DNA of 64,000 nt from Cepaea nemoralis (GCA_014155875.1 JACEFZ010027924.1:92001-156000); one strand, 5' to 3'. Numbered from the stretch's first letter, positions 31,721 to 43,334 are shown. Notes: generated by a model not told the origin, from the sequence alone. A program made the numbers and translations.

Positions 31721-31849
31721 GTGCATCTCTGAACTAATTGACGTATACTACAAAAAAGTCCCACGCAGGATCCTACAAAGTGTTCACCTCGTAATTTACC
31801 TTGTCTAAGTTCGTTTATATATTCAAATCAATATAATTTTCATCGCCAC

Positions 31850-31925
31850 TACGATCATCATCATCATCATCATCATCATCACCACCACCACCACCACCAC
31901 CACCACCACCACCACCACCACCACC

Positions 31926-31969
<44 letters not shown>

Positions 31970-31995
31970 TATCATCGTCATCATCATCATCATGA
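31850..31995. repeat. (ATC)n/(CAC)n microsatellite
   Basis: ATC run, then an (ACC)n run of about 60 bp (31880-31940), then ATC again. The long reverse-strand frame of Met and Val is a repeat artefact. Confidence 0.95.
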
Positions 31996-32039
31996 TTATT
32001 ACCATTAACGATAAGTGCATCTCAGTACTAATTGTTCTA

Positions 32040-32300
32040 TTAAACAAAAAAGTCTCACACAGGAACATAGTAGGGGTCTGTAAAGTGTTAGGACCATCAC
32101 ACCATTTAGCCCTGAGTGTATGGAGACATAGGTGGTCAGTCTCTTCCTTACGTAGTGAGTGACGAACACAGGCATCGAACTTATGTCTGATAATATCAGC
32201 GGATCCCCCAACCAACTGCTCTAACGCGCCCACAGTCTTAAGAGCCTTAGATGACAGCTGTTCAGACTGGTCAGAGATCACGTGGCCTTGGAGTTCAAGC
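32040..32300. repeat. Dispersed repeat E-like segment inside array unit 3
   Basis: AAGTCTCACACAGGAACAT, GTGTTAGGACCATCACACC and GGTGGTCAGTCTCTTCC match 26140-26330 and, more weakly, 33866-34060 and 6330-6510. Family unknown. Confidence 0.5.
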
Positions 32301-32554
32301 TCTACAGGCTTTTCCCACCCTGAGGATTATAACAAAGACAATCCCCTTAGCTGTGGTTTGGCTAGACAGTTGATGGCAATCTCATGAAACCTCTGGAGAT
32401 AGCTGATACGAATTCCGGTTTAGCATTAAAACTGTCATGTTCTTATTGTCCTATATGCGCTTTAATCCGTACTTGAGTTCTCTACTTCTGTGAGCTTCTA
32501 TCAATAGTTGTGAAGGCATTCAATTTTCTTTATAAACAGTATCCTTTTTGTTTT

Positions 32555-32850
32555 CCTTTTGCGTTCGTTCGCTCTGAACTTAAGCGTATTCCATACACGT
32601 GATACTACTTATAATGAAATGGACTGATTTTTGTGTGTGAATTAGCTTTCCCTATTACGAGTGTCCCTCGTCATCAGGCGAATTCACTCAGACTTCTGAG
32701 GTACTTGTAATTTAGGTCCCCAAATCAAGGACGAGAATTCGACATTTTAGTTCAGTGACCGGGGTGGGGACAGAACCCACTACTTTGACATCAGCACACC
32801 GAAAATTTAAGAGCGAGAGCTATTATCCATTGGCTTTGCTGACCTCCTAT
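32555..32850 (-). mobile_element. SINE family B copy inside array unit
   Basis: Counterpart of 26690-26990 in the following unit (CCTCGTCATCAGGCGAATTC, ACTTTGACATCAGCACACCG on +). Reverse orientation. Confidence 0.72.
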
Positions 32851-33147
32851 TATTTCTTGAAAACAGGAATACGTTGACAGGATTCAAGGTCGAAATAGTT
32901 TAGAAAGTACAGTAAGGAAATGTATAGTTCCTGAACACAGTGGCAGGTATCGACCAATATGAAGGTAACAACTAACCAATAAGGTCACCCTAGTACGCAA
33001 ATAGTCAAAACTGTCGAAAGATCGAGAGCCTTCTCCCCGGGCTCTGATGAAAACAACGTTGTGTAAAGTACCTTAAACTTTACGATATTGATTATGGGCT
33101 GTAAGAACGCTAGTCAGTCTGTCTTTCGGAGGCCGTATTCAAAGGCG

Positions 33148-33445
33148 CTTGGCTAACAAAAGCACCCACTCATCCCGCCTCGTTAGGCGTCTAATTTGCT
33201 ACTTTATTGGGTCTCTCACATGCCACGGCTTTGTATAGAGACCCTCGCTTGGAGCCAAATGTACATTACGGGATAGCTAGACGTGATATGATAGAGGCGC
33301 TTACAGCTTTCTGTGGGAGACAGGGTCATTATCACATTATGTGGGCTGTTGGCAACATTGGCAGTGTCGGTTTGTGTACTCTTTCTATAAAAAGTAACGC
33401 ACTCTGTGATAGTTCATTTGTGTATTTAATACAGAATAATGTTCA
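33148..33445. repeat. Array anchor block, unit 4 (array end)
   Basis: Fourth anchor copy. Homology fades at about 33445, where a forward SINE B begins. Confidence 0.75.
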
Positions 33446-33464
33446 TGTTCATTAAGATCATCAT

Positions 33465-33845
33465 CAATCGTGGGTAAGGACCCGTGTTCTTAAACATCCG
33501 ATGTACTGATGCCGAGGTAAGCCGGTCTAGCCTCTACACCGGACAGCTGGACTAAAATGCTGACCTGTCGTCAACTTGGGGACTTTAATTACAAGTACCT
33601 CTGGAGGGGGAGTGGGTTCGCCTGATGGCGAGGGTCACTGTTAATAGGGAAAGCTAATCCACACGTAAATACTAAACGTAAATCTTTCCTAGTACATTAA
33701 CAGCAGCTGAAAAATGCTGGTGTTTACTGCAACGTCCTGTAAGGGACATGCAACATATACAAACAAAAAAATCCACACGCAAAATTCAGTCCATCACCAC
33801 TATAAATAGTGTGTATGGACTTCGCTTGAGTTCCCAGCTAACCAG
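33465..33845 (+). mobile_element. SINE family B copy split by a SINE A insertion
   Basis: The family B head (GATGTACTGATGCCGAGGTA, CTCTACACCGG) and body (GGTTCGCCTGATGGCGAGGG) are followed, after an insertion, by the family B tail (GGACTTCGCTTGAGTTC). The 10-bp AATCCACACG is duplicated at 33656-33665 and 33770-33779 around the inserted SINE A. Confidence 0.8.
33666..33769 (+). mobile_element. 5'-truncated SINE A nested in SINE B
   Basis: Only the family A body is present (CAGCAGCTGAAAAATGCTGG, CGTCCTGTAAGGGACATGC), with a short A-rich tail, flanked by the 10-bp duplication AATCCACACG. The nesting shows this family A copy postdates this family B copy. Confidence 0.8.
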
Positions 33846-33865
33846 CGCAAAAAAAAAAAAATTGA

Positions 33866-34080
33866 TTGACTTTTGAAGAAGCAAGTCCCGAAGTAGGAGC
33901 ATGTTATGGGCATGTGATGTGCTGGGGACAATCACATTTTGTAGGCCTGAGGGCATGTGGAAAAGGTGGTCAGTCTTTAACTGCCATAGCCAGCGACGAG
34001 CTCAGGTGTCGAAACGTCGTCCGACCATGTTCACGCCATTGTCAGCAACACTTTGTAATCGTTCTGCCAACCCGTCCGTA
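33866..34080 (+). repeat. Dispersed repeat E, forward copy
   Basis: GAAGCAAGTCCCGAAGTAGG, GTGATGTGCTGGGGACAATC and GGTGGTCAGTCTTTAACTGC match the reverse complement of 6330-6510. The overlapping small frames are not convincing genes. Confidence 0.5.
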
Positions 34081-34179
34081 GATTAATGTATTCATCATCA
34101 AGTGCCTTGCCGACAGACGTAAACGATTATGCTTCTTCACAGCTTGCGATCTTAAGCTGCATATAGTAGAGTTGTAGGT

Positions 34180-36240
34180 CAGTTGCTTGGTTGATTGGTT
34201 GTTTAATTGGTTGTTGGTCTAATGTCTGGGTTGATGGTAGGAATGTTTACTGGAAAGTCGATGGTTAGGTGGATTGTTTACTTAGTACGTGTAGGTTTGT
34301 TTGATTAGTTGGTTGGTTGATTGTTTGGTTGGTTAGTTTGTTTCGTTGGTTGGTTCGTAGGTTGGGTGGCTATTGTGTAGGTTAATTAGTTAGCAGGTTG
34401 GTTTCTTTGCTTGGTTGGTAGCTATTGTGTTTAGATAGTTAGTTAGTTGCATATCCTTTACATGTCATCACAGTCAACATCAGCCTTGTTGCTGTTGTGT
34501 TCTCTTGGCAAGTTTACGTTCAGTAGTTTGTCATTGCTTTTCTAACGACTGGCATCCATACCATATCGTAAAAAAAAAAAAAAAACAACAACAACACGCA
34601 AGTCGATCTGCTGCCAAATCGCCCGAGATGTGTTTCGAATGTTGGTATGCGGGATTACGGACTGTGTCCGAATAGTAGACTGGGTGGTTGGGCATTTTGT
34701 TGAATAGTTGTATGATTGATTGGTCAGTGTGTTGGTTGTTTTCTTGCTTGATTGGTAGAGATATTAGCAGACATGTTGAATGGTTGGCTGGTAGATTGTT
34801 TGGATTTTAGATGGAATAGATTGTAGGTTAACTGGATGAATGGTGGGCTGTTTGTTTTGTTCGTAGAATGGTCGGTACATAGGATGTTGTGTTAGTTTAT
34901 AGGGTGGTTGGCTAGTCGGTTTTTGAGATGATAGATTGGTTTATAGATCAATCAATTGGTTGGTTGTGTTGTTGGTCTGTTCTTTAGTTGAGAGATTGGA
35001 TGTTCGGTGGATTTTTTGATTGATAGGTCTTGGCTGAACGAATGGTTGATTTGGTAGATTGGTTCTTGTCTTGTTTATCGGTTTGGTACGTTATTTGCCT
35101 GGCATGTTGGTAAATAGATAGTGTTATTGGTTGGTAGATTAGTTGGTGGATAGTTTTGTTATGTTTTAGGTTGCCTATATGGTCGGATGGTTAATTGGTT
35201 GTTTGTTTGGTTATTTCATTGGCTGTTGGTTGTTTAGTTGGCTGGTTGATTGTTTGCTTGTTTGGTTGTTTAGTTGGCTGCTTGGTGTTTAGTTGACTGC
35301 TTGGTTGTTTGATTATGAGCTTGTTTAGTTGGCTGGTTGGTTGTTTAGTGGGCTTGGTGGTTGTTTCATTTGCTGATTGTTTAGTTGGCCGATTGGTTGT
35401 TTAGTTGACTGATTGGTTGTTTAGTTGGCCGATTGGTTTTTTAGTGGGCTAGTTGGTTGTTTGCTTTTTTGGTTGTTTAGTTGGCTGCTTGGTTGTTTAG
35501 TTGGCTTGGTTGTTTAGTTGGCTACTTGGTTGTTTAGTGGGCTGGTTGGTAATTTGATTATGTGCTTGTTTAGTTGGCTGGTTGGTTGTTTAGTGTGCTG
35601 GGTGGTTATTTGATGTGTTGCTTGTTTAGTTGGCCGATTGGTTGTTTAGTTAAATGGTTGGTTGTTAAGTTGGCCGATTGGTTGTTTAGTTAAATGGTTG
35701 GTTGTTAAGTTGGCCGATTCGTTGTGTAGTTGGCTGGATGGTTGTTTAGATGGCTGCTTGGCTGTTTGATTATATTCTTGTTTAGTTGGCTGGTTGGTTG
35801 TTTAGTGGGCAGGGTGGTTGTTTAGTTGTTGGTTGGTTGCTTGATTATATTCTTGTTTAGTTTCTGGTTGCTTAATTGGCTGGTTGGGTGTTTGATTATA
35901 TTCTTGTTTAATTGGCTGGTTGGGTGTTTGATTATATTCTTGTCTAATTGGCTGGTTGCTTGTTTAGTTGGCTAGTTGGTTGTTTAGTGAGCTGGGTGGT
36001 TGTCTGACTGGCTGCTTGTTTAGTTGGCTGCTTGGCAGTTTACTAGGATTGTTGGTTAAGCTGGCTGGCTGGCTGTTTAATTGGCTTGTTGGTAGTTTGC
36101 TTGGTTGGTTGATTACTTGGATGTGTGACTTTTGGATGTTTCGTTGTATAAATATTTGATTGTTTGATTATATGAATATTTGGTTTGTTGATTGTGTGGT
36201 TGTTTTAATGTTTTGTTGCATGATTAGCAGGTGATTTCTT
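34180..36240. repeat. Degenerate G/T-rich minisatellite (2 kb, strand-biased)
   Basis: The + strand consists largely of G and T, with variants of GGTTGTTTAGTTGGCTG(C/G)TT at a spacing of about 20 bp, most regular at 35200-36060. C and A are scarce on this strand. The block is interrupted at 34448-34660 by a reverse SINE A. Frames through it (repeating LVG/WLF) are repeat artefacts. The origin is unknown. Confidence 0.85.
34448..34660 (-). mobile_element. SINE family A copy
   Basis: Reverse copy inside the G/T-rich block. + strand marks are TTGCATATCCTTTACATGTC, GTTCAGTAGTTTGTCATTGC and CTGCTGCCAAATCGCC, with an A-run at 34570-34584. Confidence 0.72.
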
Positions 36241-36704
36241 GACTGTTTACTGGATAATTAGCTGTTTATCTTACGCTAAGTCAGGGAAATCTTTTGATAT
36301 TATCTTCGTGTGCAGCAGTTTAGAAGGATATAGATTATGCGTTAAAACAGAAGTTATACACATAAGTTATGCCAGAGTCATGTCATTCTGTGTCACATTT
36401 TATCGACCTGATATCGCCAACTGGCTTGCAGGAATCTTAAAAAATCAGTGATGGAAAGAAATTTTAGGAAAGGCATAAGTGATGCTGAAAATAACGAGGC
36501 AATTATGCATCCTCTCAGTGTCATTGTGCAACGAAGGTTTTATCTAACCAGCTTGAGGAAAAATCAGACGATTAATAAGATAATAAAACCCTCGAGAAGA
36601 TGTGGAGTGTTGTCAAGTTTGTACCAATTAAGGCATGATCCAGTTCGAGCTGACCTATTCAAGGATTCTAGGTTAGACATAAATGTGTTTCTTGCTATGT
36701 ATAA
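36241..36704. other. No recognisable gene; unassigned frames
   Basis: Two forward frames (70 residues from 36239, 99 residues from 36448) have ordinary amino-acid composition but no motif I recognise. The second runs into the (AAT)n tail of the neighbouring LINE. It could be a decayed exon or element fragment, and I cannot decide which. Confidence 0.3.
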
Positions 36705-37995
36705 TAATAATAATAATAATAATAAGTCTTTATTTTCAAAGGGTTAAGAATTGGGCACGCAGGCCCGTCTGACATTCTGCCCTTCTTCTCTATTTCCTCT
36801 CATACATTCTTTCATTCAACATCACTTATGAAGCAACTTTTGACAACAAAAGAACATTAAAACGCATGAAAAATAATCAATAACAAATGACTCACTGAGG
36901 CAGTGTTTAACATGGGCATTATAAATACCTAAGGAGGGTGTAACGTGCCATACATAAGGGAATGTTTTTTGGCTAGTTGTCGTTTGAGATAAGTTACCAT
37001 TATTGTCTTTTTTGTGTTATTTGTTATGGGGGCATGTAGTCTGTACTAAGGTAGTGTTCAAACAGGTTGCGAATGTATGTATCATGATTGGTGGTGTCTT
37101 TGATTTCTTGTGGAAGATTGTTCCACAACTGAGCGGCAGAGTATGCTAAGCTTGTTTTATATAAGTCTATCCTAGGTTTAGGGACATGAAGTATATTTAG
37201 TCGTTCGCTATGTCTAGCGTTATATTTAAACAATGGCCAAAGGTAGCTTGGAGCATTTTGAAATAGGATTTTGTGAATTAGTTTGGTCTTATTAAAAAGC
37301 AGGCGCTTGTGGAGTGGCAGTAAACGGAGACGTTCATATAGGTTAGCATTGTCGGTAAGCTTTTCACCATTAATTAAACGCACTGCCCTTTTCTGGAGTG
37401 AATATAGGCGTTTTGTTATTGATTTGGAGCATCCATCCCAGACTGTGGAGCAGTAATCAATATGTGTTTGTATATGAGAAGTATAGAATATCTTTCTTGT
37501 GTTTTCGTCAAGGAAATTTTTAATTTTGGCAAGTTGGTATACTTTTTGGCTATTTGTTTAACTAGAGCATGAACATGTGAGTTAAAAGTTAGATTTTGAT
37601 CTATGATAACACCCAGTGTCTTGTGCTCGGTGACACTTTCTACAGGCGTGCTGCCAATGTGCAGCTGAAGAGTTCTCTGCGAGTTTAGAGTGTGAAGTCT
37701 TTGCCTGGTTCCTATTAACATAGACTTTGTTTTAGTAATGTTAATTTGCATGCGGTTTGCATGACTCCAGTTAACTACACTATTAATTTCCTGTTGCAAG
37801 GATAATTCTAGCACATTACGATCAACAGCGTTTGTATATACTGTGCAGTCATCAGCAAATAGATCGCAGGACGACGACAGATTTAATGGAAGATCATTTA
37901 TATAAATGGCAAATAATAGAGGGCCAAGAATAGACCCCTGAGGTACTCCAATATTAATGGTAATGGCTTGAGATAAAACTTTATTGTGTGATACT
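36705..37995 (-). pseudogene. 5'-truncated CR1/L2-like LINE
   Basis: Reverse strand. From about 37990 the translation shows GVPQGSILGPLLFAIYINDL and a FADDCTVYT catalytic motif at about 37870-37830. Next come VVNWSHANRMQINITKTKSM and KTLGVIIDQNLTFNSH (frame 37814-37416), then after a frame change RLLPLHKRLLFNKTKLIHKI and LWNNLPQEIKDT (37383-37024). The 3' UTR ends with AAAATAAAGAC and a (TTA)n tail (+ strand AAT run at 36703-36723). The RT thumb is frame-broken near 37400 and the 5' half is missing. The ILGPLLF..YINDL signature places it near CR1/L2. Confidence 0.8.
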
Positions 37996-38149
37996 ACTTA
38001 AATCCATGACAAGGGGTTGTTGTAGGTTGGGATACTAAAAATAGGAAAGTACCTCGCTGCACAACTCGCTTCTACAGGTGGATTGGTGTGCGGATTGGTA
38101 GATTGGCTGGTTTGTGGGTGTATTTGCCTAGTTGGTGGTTGACTGGATA

Positions 38150-38402
38150 GACTAAAAAAATTTTTTAAGTCGAGAGGATCGACTTCATTGTATCTTGTTT
38201 CATTCCATGTGGCTCGATCTCTTTCCGCAGGGCGACCGGCCGAAAGCGTCGCATAAAGCACGAACTCTGTAGCTCCAGCAACGACCCCCGGAAGTCTCGT
38301 AGAAAAATTGCACTCGTAAACCGAAAGACATTGCCCGGAATTGAACCCACATCCTTCGGAGCGCGAGGCAGAAAGCTTGACCACTTCTCCACGCAGATTC
38401 CC
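38150..38402 (-). mobile_element. SINE family C copy
   Basis: The reverse strand carries a tRNA-like head (GAAGTGGTCAAGC as A box, TGTGGGTTCAATTCCGGG as B box). The body is marked by GGTCGCCCTGCGGAAAGAG and a 3' end GAAGTCGATCCTCTCGACTT, a small self-complementary terminus. Copies at 43335-43590 and 47505-47700 share all parts. Confidence 0.8.
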
Positions 38403-38553
38403 TTGAGTGGATGGCTACTTGATTAACTGACTGGTTGATTATAAACCATCTTAAAGACTGCATTTTCCACATTCTGACATTCGCATCCCCTGATCCTCTA
38501 TAAGACTTGCACCTATCTGAGTAAGTTTGGTGTAGAGCCATCCAGTACCAAAG

Positions 38554-38997
38554 TACGAGGGGAAATCAATAAGTAAGTTACAAATGGGTGTAGAAAATAA
38601 CTAAATTTGTTTTCTAAACCACGTTTTCACTTCACATTCAACTTCGGCGTCATTCGCGAAATGTTTCACGCCGAGGTGGGTTTTCAGTGTTTATGCTGAC
38701 AAATGTTTGTCCTGTAAAGCGGTGCATAGCTGGGTAGAAAAATTTACGCGGGCAAGTCAATAAGTAAGTAACACAGTTCTGTGGGATGGCCGGAAAATGA
38801 AAACACAGCACGCAGTTTTATGCAGCACGTTTGGGAGGACTGATAAAACAATAGGACAAGTGCATCAATCTTGGTGTAAATTATGTTGAGAAATAAACGG
38901 ACAATGTATGTATAAACATAAACTGGTTTCAAGTTGTTATAATCTTTAGTTATTTTTCTACAGCCATTTGTGTCTTACGTATTGACTTCTCCTCGTG
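38554..38997. mobile_element. Fold-back mariner MITE (composite), copy 2
   Basis: Begins TACGAGGGGAAATCAATAAG and ends with the near inverted complement at about 38997. It shares with 7900-8487 the same internal arrangement, including TTTATGCTGACAAATGTTTG, GCGGTGCATAGCTGGGTAGA and a nested mariner terminus (GCAAGTCAATAAGTAAG near 38751). The left arm is shorter than at 7900. Confidence 0.75.
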
Positions 38998-39470
<473 letters not shown>

Positions 39471-39478
39471 ATATTTTT

Positions 39479-39603
39479 AATGACTGCAGTGTTGAAAATA
39501 TTGCCGGCCCAAGTTTTGTATTCACCCTCTTTAAAATTCATGCAACTTAATAGGTAAATACAAAACTTGGACCGGCAATATTTTCAAACACTGCATAGTC
39601 ATT
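39479..39603. repeat. Near-perfect inverted repeat (hairpin or miniature element)
   Basis: The left arm 39479-39526 (AATGACTGCAGTGTTGAAAA...TTCACC) and right arm 39552-39603 are inverted complements with only a few mismatches or small indels over about 48-52 bp, separated by about 25 bp. The arms include AATATTGCCGG and AAGTTTTGTATT. The (TA)n array lies just outside the left arm. Confidence 0.85.
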
Positions 39604-39659
39604 ATCAATACACCCTTTATAAGAGCCTAATTGACACTCGATGGGAGATGTGGCCGTTA

Positions 39660-40245
39660 CCGTCTGTGACATCTCCTAGTACTATTTTGGGCTGGGTCGA
39701 CCTGTAAGCCCATGTTCATTAACTGATACAATGCCGAAGGATTATATATCGTCATATGAGACCTCTCATTTTGACAGAAGGACGATATATCGCCATACAA
39801 GGGTCATCGTGTTATTTATTTTGTTTCGTGTATCTTATGCTATTGTAATGCTCAGTAAACTGAAATTTATATTATAATACTTGTTTATTTGATTGTGTAC
39901 TATGTCTGGTCCAAATCTACTTTTTCTTTGGCACTGAATCAATAAAGAAACACTCACCACGATGATTGTTCGAACACATGAACAAACGGCCGGCAGACAA
40001 GCATAATAGATACTGCCCTGTTGCGGCTTCCGAGTGTCTAATAATGTCTGAGAATGGAGGTGGGGATGGTTACAGCAGCTTTACGCTGGTTGGAGAAAAA
40101 AACTGTATACGCATGTAGTGATTGTAACTGATTCACAAAACATGCTAGAAAAGGTGATGCTTGCTTGCTTGCTTGTGTTCGTTGGATGGAGCTCCAGCGC
40201 GAAGTCCTGTATGTCGGATGAAGACATCCTGTTGTCCAACATCAG
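39660..40245. other. Possible SINE D fragment, otherwise no gene
   Basis: TACTATTTTGGGCTGGGTCG at about 39681 resembles the family D 3' end. The rest shows no coding signal and no repeat I recognise. Confidence 0.3.
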
Positions 40246-40499
40246 TGTGATGTCATACAGGACCTGAGGTTTGCGTGAGTATCCATTGTCCCATGTCTGG
40301 CTTATTGGTGTGCAGACTGGTGGTTCCTCGCCGTACAGGCAGAAACTCTCCGGCTTCGGAGGAATCGGCGATCCTACTGACTTTAGCCAGGACTCCGACG
40401 GGACCTGTTGCCCAGGAGGCTCGAGGAGGACGCGTCAATAGGTCTTGGCCAGTATATAACCCGGCCCTGGTGCCTTGGAAACACCTCTGCGTCCCGGAA

Positions 40500-40880
40500 A
40501 AAGGTGATGACTGGCATGCTTCGTGCAGAATGGTTTGTATCCATTCAGAGGTCGCGGGTTGTGAGCATTTGCTGGCTCTTTCCTCCAGGACACTCTGGTG
40601 TGGTTGGAAATGAACAGGCAGACAGATTGGCTGGCGCTGCAAAATTAAGAGGTGATTTGATGCATGATAAGGCAGTTGTGAAGGTCATCTGGTAGAATGT
40701 GATTAATGCAGAAGAAACGAGAGACTATCATTGTCTAGAGAGAATGCAGCAGCACTGGATGGTCAGAGGTTCTGGTCGACAGTCGTCACATAGAATCAGT
40801 TTGCAAAGGGCACCATTAATATTGGAACTCTACGCTGGATGTTGAAGATGAGGACTGAGCGCTTTTGCCAATGCCCCGAG
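40500..40880 (+). pseudogene. LINE RNase H fragment
   Basis: Translation gives RVVSICWLFPPGHSGVVGNE followed by QADRLAGAA. This is the C-terminal RNase H motif (PGHSGV.GNE.AD.LA) of I-like or Ingi-like LINEs, with the last catalytic Asp present. Stops follow at about 40695 and the upstream part is lost or scrambled (40250-40500). It is unrelated in sequence to the LINE at 27640-30335 beyond this motif. Confidence 0.6.
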
Positions 40881-41119
40881 TGCAGTGATGTCGGTCCATG
40901 ACTCAATTTAACTCAGCTAATATTAATATCTGAGAATTAACTGCTCACGTTATTTTAAGGGCCTCTAAGTTTTGCTAGCGATAAACACTTCAATGTATTA
41001 CGCAGCCGTTATATGCGTTGAAAAGCGTTACTTCATCACATACTATGCATGCAAAATCGATTGCAGGACACGGTACATAGAGGTTCTCAAACTGTATCCT
41101 TTCACTGCATTTCCTTCTT
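40881..41119. other. No recognisable gene
   Basis: AT-rich sequence with no motif. It precedes a small local duplication. Confidence 0.35.
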
Positions 41120-41610
41120 TTTCGTTCCATGATTGCAACCTGAACAAAAAGTGTCCATGCCTCGCCGAATTTCACGGAGTCTGTGCAAATAAAATAGCAT
41201 GATGATCAGTTTGCAATTACCATGGCAGACAATCTAAATTACAGTGAGTGTTTTTCTGTCCCGTTCCGGGATTGTACCCTCTGCTTTTAACCTTTATTTT
41301 CTTTTTCGCTGTCCGTTTGGATATGTTTGGTGTATATTACAGCCTGAAGGATTTATATTGTTGCTTTTGTTTGTATTATGTAAATTCTGCAGTGTGCAAC
41401 TGTCACCATACAGTGAAATTACAGATAATCTATTATTTATGTCCTCGTTATTCGAATTTTATATTGGTTTCTTGTCCGCTTCATGATTGTAACCTCAACT
41501 TTGACCACGGGTGTCCACGAATATTACATTGATTTTTTCTGTCCCGTTCCGGGATTGTACCCTCTGCTTTCAACCTTTATTTTCTTTTCCGCTGTCCGTT
41601 TAAGACCGGC
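41120..41610. repeat. Local tandem duplication (about 285-bp spacing)
   Basis: TCTGTCCCGTTCCGGGATTG plus about 50 following bases occurs at 41254 and again at 41538. A preceding phrase (CATGATTG.AACCT.AAC) occurs at 41128 and 41482. The forward frames here overlap in several registers and are not convincing genes. Confidence 0.7.
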
Positions 41611-41611
41611 G

Positions 41612-41700
41612 TCTGTGACAAAGAGGTACCGAGCGCGTTTCATAAATTCCGCATACCAGGTTTGAAATCATTTGCAGGCGATTTGGAAGCAGACCGCCTA
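41612..41700 (+). mobile_element. SINE family A head fragment
   Basis: TTCCGCATACCAGGTTTGAA and GGCGATTTGGAAGCAGACCG match the head of the 43955-44170 copy. The body is missing. Confidence 0.5.
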
Positions 41701-42595
41701 GCGTTTATTGTTAACAATGATATGATCGTGGATTGTTAGAAGGCAACTGTCAGCCTACTGAATGTGAAATTGCCTAGAAAAATATAAATAACCAAACAAT
41801 GCTGTAATTAATAGAGATGTCCCTTAAATGACATGGTCAACTTATTTCTTCTTTCAAGATCCCTCCTTGTACTCCAGCATATATTTTCAAAAGACGCTCT
41901 TTGTGGTAAGAGTATGAGGTCAAGAATCAACGTCACTGCACTCAGGACATTGCCACGCCTGCTCATTCTCTTCTTCATTAGCCAGTTAAGTGTTCTCATG
42001 CTGCGATTACCAGTGGCAGCCTGATTAAACGTCAGCCTGCACTGTTACCTCAGCGCTGAGCATTTGCGACAAGAACTCGTGCCAAGCCGGTTAATAGTTG
42101 AACTGGAGATAATGAGTGTTTCCTGGAGTATGATCAGCCTGTCTCGTACCTGTAGTCTGGTGCAGGTGCCTGATTAAGGCATTACTGTAGTGGTTAGCAA
42201 CAGTAGTGCTCTGTGTGTACTCATTTAGCTTTAATGTTTTCATAACTTAAGAGGACTGACACCTGGTCACTGGGTGCTTCCTGTAATTATTTTACGGTTG
42301 TTATAGCTTCAGTACATGAAGATGGGGTAACGGTGATAGCGTAGTGGCCAAGGCGCTGGCCTTTTATAACCACATCCGGGAGGACTTTGACCATTGACCT
42401 GAGCTGCCAGAACAAACCAGACTAAAATGGTAACCAGAAAATGTCTTAGAAAGTAAAGTGGGACCACATCATCCCTGATCAGCCCATTAGTCCATACACA
42501 TTGAGTCTAGCACACTACGTCAAATCAGCCTCAGGCGTCTACAATCGTAGTTTACTGACATCCGCAAGTTTGGAGAATAGAACGGGACAGATGAC
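41701..42595. other. No recognisable gene
   Basis: Two antiparallel small frames at 41808-42024 and otherwise nothing recognisable. Near 42331-42372, GTAGTGGCCAAGGCGCTGG resembles a tRNA A-box region, but the B box is not convincing. Confidence 0.35.
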
Positions 42596-42597
42596 GT

Positions 42598-42870
42598 TTA
42601 TTTTGCGCTCGCTGTGAACTCAAGCGTAGTACATACACGTCCTACTACTTCTAGTGCACTGGTCTGATTTGTACTTGTGGATTAGCTTTCCGCATTACCA
42701 GTGTCACTGGCCATCGAGGTGAACCCACTCAGACTTTAGAGGTACTTGCAATTTATGTCCCCTAGTAAAGGACGAGAGGTCAACATTTTAGTCTAACTGA
42801 CCGGTGTAGGGGTTGAAACTGCTACCTCGGCATCAGCACACCGGAAGTTTAAGAGCGTGTGTTCTAATCC
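42598..42870 (-). mobile_element. SINE family B copy
   Basis: Reverse orientation. + strand marks are GCTCGCTGTGAACTCAAGCG, CGAGGTGAACCCACTCAGAC, GGTGTAGGGGTTGAAACTGC and CCTCGGCATCAGCACACCGG. Confidence 0.75.
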
Positions 42871-43334
42871 TACTAGGAAGGAACTAGCTAGCTACTGTGA
42901 AGACTAATAAAGTCTGCTGGTGTCGCCTGCCCAGGACTAGATCCCGCACAAGTGGCGTTGCCTTGTTTACCCCAGAAAATTAGCTACAATGTTAATTTTC
43001 AAAGCCAGCGGGAAGTTAAATGTGAAGGAAAAAAAAGACAATTGTGAAATCAACATATGTTGTCGGCGGGGAGTATCTATCTGCGGAGTCGAAGATGTGT
43101 CAACTTCTGAAGATCAGAACATTGAGGAAGGTGCTGGCGTTGACTGCGACGTCCTGTAAAGGATTTGTAACTAATGTAATGTAACTATGTTCATAATTGG
43201 TTTTGTTTGATTTTTAAAAGGGTAGCCTTATTACATCCGGATAACTCAATACTTGCTTCAGACACATCCCATATGTAATGCACAATGCGAATCTCAGCTC
43301 AGTGCACCAATTTCGTCACACCATCGAGGATCCC
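42871..43334. other. SINE A 3' fragment, otherwise no gene
   Basis: At 43128-43172 GGTGCTGGCGTTGACTGCGA and TCCTGTAAAGGATTTG match the family A 3' end. Nothing else is recognised. Confidence 0.45.

Larger units (their letters stand above)
17571..33445. repeat. Old tandem array of 1.5-1.9 kb units, invaded by retroelements
   Basis: The same anchor segments recur in direct order. The 'CTTGGCTAAC...' block starts at 25768, 27278, 31262 and 33148. The 'GAGCCTTAGATGACAG' block is at about 26333, 30890 and 32241. The 'TATAGTTCCTGAA' block is at about 27070, 31045 and 32922, with a stub (AAGAAGTGGCAGCTATCGAC) at 17591. A SINE B copy sits inside at least two units. Unit 1 is split by the LTR element 17626-25587, and the unit starting 27278 is split by a LINE and a Penelope-like relic. 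Units differ by roughly 10-20% by eye. Function unknown. Confidence 0.75.

Noticed and set aside
33020..33060. Second hammerhead core in the array unit (CTCTGATGAAAACAACGTT)
   Set aside because: There is no room for stem II between CTGATGA and the following ACAACG, so the match is probably coincidental.
36448..36747. 99-residue frame as a host exon
   Set aside because: Ends in the (AAT)n tail of a LINE, shows no motif and no splice context I can support.
42331..42372. tRNA-like A box (GTAGTGGCCAAGGCGCTGG)
   Set aside because: No matching B box or acceptor stem within the expected distance.
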